This document shows, piece after piece, positions 59,847 to 64,000 of a DNA stretch of 64,000 nucleotides. The number at the start of each line of letters is the position of its first letter. Within the stretch, counting starts at the first letter, position 1. A program made the translations under genes and the position numbers. A model generated the notes under the pieces. That model made no database searches. It saw nothing but the letters and a program-made list of their open reading frames with translations, and had not been told where the DNA came from. The DNA comes from Streptomyces formicae (GTDB lineage Bacteria; Actinomycetota; Actinomycetes; Streptomycetales; Streptomycetaceae), in the NCBI RefSeq assembly GCF_022647665.1, contig NZ_CP071872.1, positions 7,750,001 through 7,814,000 on the forward strand. The letters run 5' to 3'.

Positions 59847-60295
59847 CCCGTCCCGCGCGCGGGGCAGGCGGCTCTTCTCGTCTCGCGATCTCGCGCGTGG
59901 GTCGCGGCGCGCGGCGCGGCGCGGGCGAACAGTCCGTCGCGCAGGCGGACAAGTAGCCGTCGCACAGCGCGGTGTGCACGGTTTGCGCGCCTTGCCGCGA
60001 CAAACGCACCCATGTGCGTCTGTTACCGTCGTTGCCGCCGATGACGTGAGCGGGACCACGTAACTGCCGCCGCAGTGAGCCGGGTCACGCGGTGTCAGCG
60101 TGACACCGGTCACCCGTGGCGCGTGACGTTCGTCATCACCGCCCGGGCAACTACCTCCCGATGCGCGGCATATGCCAACCGATCTTCGCGGAACACCATT
60201 CCGCTGCACCGCCCCCTACCGCTATGGTCCCCGTCTGGCGGGACGTCGTTCGTCGACCTGCCGCGCCCTCGGGGGGAGGGAAGGAAACCAGACCG
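59847..60295. other. 449-base gap without a gene
   Basis: CGGACAAGTAGCC, the last bases of the NlpC gene with its stop codon, is repeated at 59945-59957. No gene or terminator of good form is seen. The right end is the promoter and leader of the receiver-PP2C gene, with GGGAGGGAAGG before its start. Confidence 0.6.
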
Positions 60296-61633
60296 ATGCC
60301 CGTACCCGTTCCGCGCCAGCGGACCGGTTCACCCGTATCCGTACCGGCCGCCCGCCCGGCCACCGCTGCGCCCGTCGCCCCGGCACCCGCCGCGGGCGCC
60401 CCCGTCGACGCCGTCACGGACGCCGTCACCGGGACCGCAGGCGGCGGTGACCTCACGCTCCTCGTCATCGAGGACGACCCGGCGGGCACCTTCACCGTTC
60501 CCGAGCTGCTCGGCGCGGCCGGCACCCGCGTCCGTATCCGCACCGCCCGCAACCTCACCGAGGCCGAGCGGCTGCTCACGGACGACGTCCACTGCATCCT
60601 CGTCGACCTGGCGCTGCCCGCGTCCGGCCGGGTGCGCGACGGCGAGGAGGCCGACGCGCTCGCCGTCCTGCGGCATGTGCTGCGCCTCGCGCCGCACCAC
60701 GCCGTCCTGGCGCTGACCGCGGAGGCGGACATCGAGCGCGCGGCCGAAGCGGTACGCGTCGGCGCCCAGGACTTCCTGCTCCGTGACGAGCTGGACGGCC
60801 GGCTGCTGAGCCGCGCCATCCGGTACGCGGTCGCGCGCAAGCGCGCCGACAGCGCCCAGGTGAAGCTGGCCGAGTCCCGGCTGCGGGCGCAGGAGAACGC
60901 CCGGCTGGAGCGCGGCCTGCTGCCCACCCCGCTGCTCCAGGGCTCGGACCTGCGCTTCGCGGCCCGCTACCGGCCCGGGCGCTCCCGAGCCCTGCTCGGC
61001 GGCGACTTCTACGACACCGTCCGCACCCCGGACGGCACGGTCCACGCGATGATCGGCGACGTCTGCGGCCACGGCCCCGACGAGGCCGCGCTCGGCGTCG
61101 AGCTGCGGATCGCCTGGCGGGCGCTGACCTTCGCGGGCCTGTGCGGTGACGAGCTGCTCTCCACGCTCCAGCAGGTGCTGGAGCACGAGCGGGAGAGCGA
61201 GGAGATCTTCGCGACGCTCTGCACGGTCGACATCGCCCCGGACGGGCGCCGCGCCGGTCTGTGCCTGGCCGGCCACCCGTCCCCGCTGATCGCCCGGCCG
61301 GGCCGCCCCGCGCAGCTGCTGCCGTACGAGAACGGCGGACCGGCGCTGGGCCTGCTGCCGAAGGCGCGCTGGCCGCGCCGCCAGGTCGAGCTGGGCGGTG
61401 CGTGGAGCCTGATGATGTACACGGACGGGCTCATAGAAGGCCGTGTCTCGCCGGGCGGGGAGCGCCTGGGCCAGGACGGCATGGTCGAGATGATCAACCG
61501 CCGGCTGGCGGCCGGGCTCCGCGGCGAGGCGCTGCTGGAGGCCGCGGTGGCGGAGGTGCAGGAGCTGAACGGCGGCGACCTGACGGACGACGTGGCGGTG
61601 CTGCTGCTGGACCGGGCCGCTCCGCGGGGCTGA
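60296..61633 (+). CDS. Response-regulator/PP2C-type (SpoIIE/RsbU-like) phosphatase
   Basis: This 445-residue protein has a receiver domain (about 55-175) with acidic pocket VIEDDP, phospho-acceptor Asp in ILVDLALPASG and a helical linker. A PP2C/SpoIIE phosphatase domain follows (about 215-440) with LLGGDFYDTVRTPDG, IGDVCGHGPDEAALGVELR and DDVAVLLL, the metal-binding Asp motifs. Such proteins dephosphorylate anti-anti-sigma factors; here the receiver would gate that. ATG at 60296. Confidence 0.92.
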   Translation: MPVPVPRQRTGSPVSVPAARPATAAPVAPAPAAGAPVDAVTDAVTGTAGGGDLTLLVIEDDPAGTFTVPELLGAAGTRVRIRTARNLTEAERLLTDDVHCILVDLALPASGRVRDGEEADALAVLRHVLRLAPHHAVLALTAEADIERAAEAVRVGAQDFLLRDELDGRLLSRAIRYAVARKRADSAQVKLAESRLRAQENARLERGLLPTPLLQGSDLRFAARYRPGRSRALLGGDFYDTVRTPDGTVHAMIGDVCGHGPDEAALGVELRIAWRALTFAGLCGDELLSTLQQVLEHERESEEIFATLCTVDIAPDGRRAGLCLAGHPSPLIARPGRPAQLLPYENGGPALGLLPKARWPRRQVELGGAWSLMMYTDGLIEGRVSPGGERLGQDGMVEMINRRLAAGLRGEALLEAAVAEVQELNGGDLTDDVAVLLLDRAAPRG

Positions 61634-61709
61634 GCCCTCCCCGCTTCCCCGGCGGGCGCCTCGGGGGCGTGCTTCCGGGGGGTGCGCCTGCGGGGGCGCG
61701 CCTCGGCGG

Positions 61710-62051
61710 CTACCGCCCGCCGTTGTACGGACCGTACGGCCCATCGCTGCTCGACCCGCCGCGCCGGCCGCCGCCGGAGACCTGCCGGAGCGCCGGCCGT
61801 ACGTCGACCAGGAAGACGATCGTCGCGACCAGCCCCGCGAGCTGCAGGAACAGGAACGGCACGAAGAGATTCACCGCGACCGTGACGCCCAGCAGGATCA
61901 GCCAGAACATCTTGGTCTGCTTGTCCGCGGCCCGGTAGGCGTCCTCGCGCGCGAACACGGCGATGCCCAGCGCGATCACCGCGAGAACGAGCATCGCCAG
62001 ATACAGCAGCGAGAGGAACGTCCCGAATCCTTCGAGCAACATGCTGAGCAC
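61710..62051 (-). CDS. DUF2516 membrane protein
   Basis: This 113-residue protein has two or three hydrophobic helices (LLYLAMLVLAVIALGIAVFA, and FWLILLGVTVAVNLFVPFLF, then VATIVFLVDVRPAL) and a Gly/Ser/Tyr-rich tail. It matches DUF2516, found near HTH and HBHA-like genes in actinobacteria. The ATG at 62051 or 62042 may be used. Unknown function. Confidence 0.88.
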   Translation of the reverse strand: MLSMLLEGFGTFLSLLYLAMLVLAVIALGIAVFAREDAYRAADKQTKMFWLILLGVTVAVNLFVPFLFLQLAGLVATIVFLVDVRPALRQVSGGGRRGGSSSDGPYGPYNGGR

Positions 62052-62151
62052 CGCCTAGTGCCTAGTGAGTGATGTACGACGTGGTGGTACGACGTGGTGG
62101 TACGACGCGCGCTTACGTCCTCGCGGCCAACGTACTCCTACGTACCCCGAC

Positions 62152-62186
62152 AACGGGCCGGACACCTGTGAGGTGCCCGGCCCGTT
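62152..62186. terminator. Terminator downstream of the HBHA-like gene
   Basis: A 16-bp stem with one mismatch (AACGGGCCGGACACCT and partner ending at 62186) lies after the stop at 62263 on the minus strand. Nearby, TACGACGTGGTGG is tandemly repeated at 62075-62100. Confidence 0.78.
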
Positions 62187-62262
62187 CGTCCGAGGTCTGC
62201 CGTGCTCGCTGTCCGCTTGCTCGGCCTGCGCGGCTTGCTCCGCCGGCTCCGCTTGCCCCCGC

Positions 62263-62895
62263 TTACTTGCCGGCGGAGGGGCTGGACTTCTTCGCGGCGG
62301 GCTTGCGGGCCGGCGCCTTGCGCGGAGCCGGGGTGGCGGCCTTCGCCTGGCCCGCCGGAGCGGCCTTGGCCTCGGGCGCCTTGGTCTCGGCCTTCACGGT
62401 GGTGCCGTTCGCCTTGCCCTGGCCGGTCTTGGGCTCGTCGGCGTCGGGCTCGACGACGATCGCGATCTCGGCGATCTCGTCGGCGGCCTCGCCGCGCCAC
62501 GCCTTGACGGTCTGCTCACCGTGCTCGGCGACCTTCTCGTACGTCTCACGGGCCCGTACGGCGTACTCGGCGGCCACGCCCACGCCCCGCAGCGCCAGGT
62601 CCTGAGCGTTCTCGCCCAGCTTCTTCAGATCGGTGTCGAGGTTCCCGAGCACCTCGGTCACCTTGGCCTGCACGGTGGCCTGGGCCTCCTTGGCCTGCCC
62701 GGTGACCTTCGCCTGCACGGCCTTCGGGTCGGTCTCCCGCACCTTCTCGAACCGCGCGGGCGCCTCGGCCCGCAGCTGCTCGATCAGCGCGGGGACCTTC
62801 TTGGCCTGCTGCACGGCGAGGTCGGCCGTACCGGCCGCGAAGTAGAGGGGGGTCGGGTCGGTGAACGTCTTGCGCAGGTCATCAGCGATGGCCAT
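62263..62895 (-). CDS. HBHA-like (heparin-binding haemagglutinin-type) coiled-coil protein
   Basis: This 210-residue protein has a helical middle rich in Ala, Glu and Lys (AKVTGQAKEAQATVQAKVTE) and a C-terminal Lys/Pro/Ala-rich tail (RKAPARKPAAKKSS), like the lipid- or heparin-binding tails of mycobacterial HBHA. GGGAGGACC precedes the ATG at 62895. It lies downstream of the XRE regulator, same strand. Probably membrane- or DNA-associated; role unclear. Confidence 0.82.
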   Translation of the reverse strand: MAIADDLRKTFTDPTPLYFAAGTADLAVQQAKKVPALIEQLRAEAPARFEKVRETDPKAVQAKVTGQAKEAQATVQAKVTEVLGNLDTDLKKLGENAQDLALRGVGVAAEYAVRARETYEKVAEHGEQTVKAWRGEAADEIAEIAIVVEPDADEPKTGQGKANGTTVKAETKAPEAKAAPAGQAKAATPAPRKAPARKPAAKKSSPSAGK

Positions 62896-62933
62896 GACTG
62901 TGGTCCTCCCGGATCGCAGAGTCGGTGGGTGGT

Positions 62934-63368
62934 TCACGTACGGGGTCCTGCGGGTTGTTCTGCACCACTGCCGCCGGCCGTGCGGGGGCCGTCATCGGCG
63001 GTGTCCTTATCCGTATCGGCGTCGAAGCCGTTCTCCTTGCGGAACGAGTCGTAGATCTGCAGAAGAACCTGCTTCTGCCGCTCGTTGATCGACGGGTCGG
63101 CAAGGACGACGGCCCGCGTCTCCAGCTCGTCCCGCTCCCGCTCGTCCAGAATCCCGGCCCGTACGTACAGCGTCTCGGCCGAGATCCGCAGCGCCTTCGC
63201 GACCTGCTGCAACACCTCGGCGCTGGGCTTGCGCAGCCCGCGCTCGATCTGGCTGAGGTACGGATTCGACACCCCGGCGGCGTCGGCGAGCTGCCGCAGG
63301 GAGAGCTGCGCGGTGCGCCGCTGCTCGCGGAGGTACTCGCCGAGATTGCCGACGTTGAGTGATGCCAT
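62934..63368 (-). CDS. XRE-family transcriptional regulator
   Basis: This 144-residue protein has a helix-turn-helix near residues 12-65 (LREQRRTAQLSLRQLADAAG, then SNPYLSQIERGLRKPSAEVL). An acidic tail follows (DADTDKDTADDGPR). ATG at 63368 or 63386. A perfect palindrome at 63395-63422 lies just upstream. It probably controls itself and the HBHA-like gene downstream. Confidence 0.9.
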   Translation of the reverse strand: MASLNVGNLGEYLREQRRTAQLSLRQLADAAGVSNPYLSQIERGLRKPSAEVLQQVAKALRISAETLYVRAGILDERERDELETRAVVLADPSINERQKQVLLQIYDSFRKENGFDADTDKDTADDGPRTAGGSGAEQPAGPRT

Positions 63369-63394
63369 GTACCGATACTGCGACATCGCCGCTA

Positions 63395-63422
63395 ACTTTT
63401 GCAAGCACCCGCTTGCAAAAGT
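63395..63422. promoter_or_regulatory. Palindromic operator upstream of the XRE regulator
   Basis: Perfect 12-bp arms ACTTTTGCAAGC and GCTTGCAAAAGT are separated by ACCC, 27 bases upstream of the regulator's start. It is A/T-rich compared with its surroundings and probably the autoregulatory site. Confidence 0.85.
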
Positions 63423-63541
63423 GTGCCCTGTCACTGTGGCGGGCCACGTCCCGTTGAGCAAGGACAAGGACCGGCCCGATGCCCGCCTGCCCTTGATCAA
63501 CATCCATCGATGAGTTTCCGGTAGGGCTTGTCGCCCGCCGA

Positions 63542-63692
63542 TCAGCATCTGACGAGGCAGAAGGGGTGCCCAGCCGGATCGGTGAGGACCCGCCACCTGT
63601 CCCCATGGGGCTGGTGATCCGGCTTGCCCGCACCCAGCTCCAGCAGCCGGGCCTCGGCCTCGTCCAGGTCCGCGGCGTCGAAGCAGGGTGTC
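63542..63692 (-). pseudogene. VOC/glyoxalase-family C-terminal fragment
   Basis: The minus-strand frame reads GTPCFDAADLDEAEARLLEL, then DRWRVLTDPAGHPFCLVRC and stop, the end of a vicinal-oxygen-chelate protein. No N-terminal part is found to the right; another sequence begins at about 63692. About 50 of a normal 120 residues remain. Confidence 0.75.
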
Positions 63693-63733
63693 CCTCAACG
63701 TCATGGGAACCTGAACGGTCCGAAGGGCCGTCG

Positions 63734-63872
63734 TCATCGCGGCTCACGGGCCAGGAAGGTGCCGGTCCTCCGCTTCGTCCCTTCGCCGGGCTCCTGCACG
63801 AGCCGCGTGGTGACGACCAGCCCGGCCTGCTCCAGCAGTTCGGCGATCCGGTCCGTCGGCAGCAGGTAGGGC
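63734..63872 (-). pseudogene. Methyltransferase C-terminal fragment
   Basis: The minus-strand frame TPYLLPTDRIAELLEQAGLV, then VTTRLVQEPGEGTKRRTGTF and LAREPR with stop, looks like the end of a small SAM methyltransferase of streptomycetes. Nothing matching the catalytic part follows. It is bounded at about 63872 by a fragment on the opposite strand. Confidence 0.6.
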
Positions 63873-64000
63873 GTTCTCGGCCCCGCACCTGTTCGGCACG
63901 TGCCGCGACGGCTTCGAGGCGGACCTCCGTCGACTGCTGTGGGAGGTCTCCCCGTCGGGCCGGTTCTCCGAACGCCTCCCGAGCACCGAGGTGTTCGTCT
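63871..64000 (+). pseudogene. Another methyltransferase-like fragment, cut by window edge
   Basis: The plus-strand frame from 63871 reads AFSAPHLFGTCRDGFEADLR, then RLLWEVSPSGRFSERLPSTE and VFV. It resembles a C-terminal part of a class I methyltransferase. It has no start codon here and abuts an oppositely oriented fragment. Its continuation is outside the window. Confidence 0.5.

Overview
The window reads as a stretch of a Streptomyces (or very close actinomycete) chromosome. It is GC-rich throughout, coding frames end codons in G or C, GTG and even TTG starts are common, and the families are typical of the genus: MsiK, CarD, the diguanylate cyclase CdgB, mycothiol glycosyltransferase MshA, TerD, DasR-type and PHO-box operators. 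From memory, the gene order follows the S. coelicolor chromosome from about SCO4295 (cold-shock protein) down to about SCO4198. No rRNA, CRISPR array or biosynthetic gene cluster was seen.

Region by region. Bases 1-2131 hold a cut cold-shock gene, a sulfur-carrier protein and threonine synthase. Bases 2428-7992 carry glucosyl-3-phosphoglycerate synthase, a LAATG-type wall-anchored protein and the trehalose pair otsA/otsB. Bases 8057-12611 are an amino-sugar block: a PfkB kinase, nagA, nagK and a divergent sugar-binding lipoprotein, with two DasR-like operators between the divergent genes. Bases 12693-26047 contain a carbohydrate-binding membrane protein, cdgB (with BldD- and Crp-like sites), a flavin reductase, an ArfB-like release factor, terD, an M1 peptidase, a PadR regulator, a SoxR-boxed quinone oxidoreductase, an antibiotic-kinase-like protein and an FAD oxidoreductase.

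Bases 26048-33870 differ: lower GC in places, repeats, orphan immunity-type genes (barstar, a frameshifted SMI1), a Fic protein, a NUDIX/XRE-TPR/small-protein/kinase locus and an integrase C-terminal remnant, ending at a tRNA-Thr. This looks like a decayed element integrated at the tRNA 3' end. As remembered, it sits where S. coelicolor carries its contractile injection system cluster.

Bases 34131-50820 return to core genes: msiK, an NDP-sugar synthase, a small insert (IS5-family remnant, acetyltransferase, LysR regulator), a DoxX protein, rlmB-like, cysS, ispF/ispD, carD, a lipoprotein, phoP/phoR and divergent phoU with a PHO box, then a Cys-rich small protein. Bases 50869-63368 hold gpmA, an MFS transporter, a broken TAT-secreted beta-helix gene, a YbjN protein, mshA, an NlpC/P60 hydrolase, a receiver-PP2C phosphatase and an XRE regulator with a perfect palindromic operator. 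The last 460 bases are fragments of at least three genes.

Functionally the window links carbon storage and amino-sugar sensing (otsAB, gpgS, nagKA, MsiK), phosphate control (PhoRP/PhoU), isoprenoid and thiol metabolism (IspD/IspF, MshA) and developmental signalling (CdgB). The parts most open to new biology are the tRNA-Thr island and its compact 29109-32916 locus.
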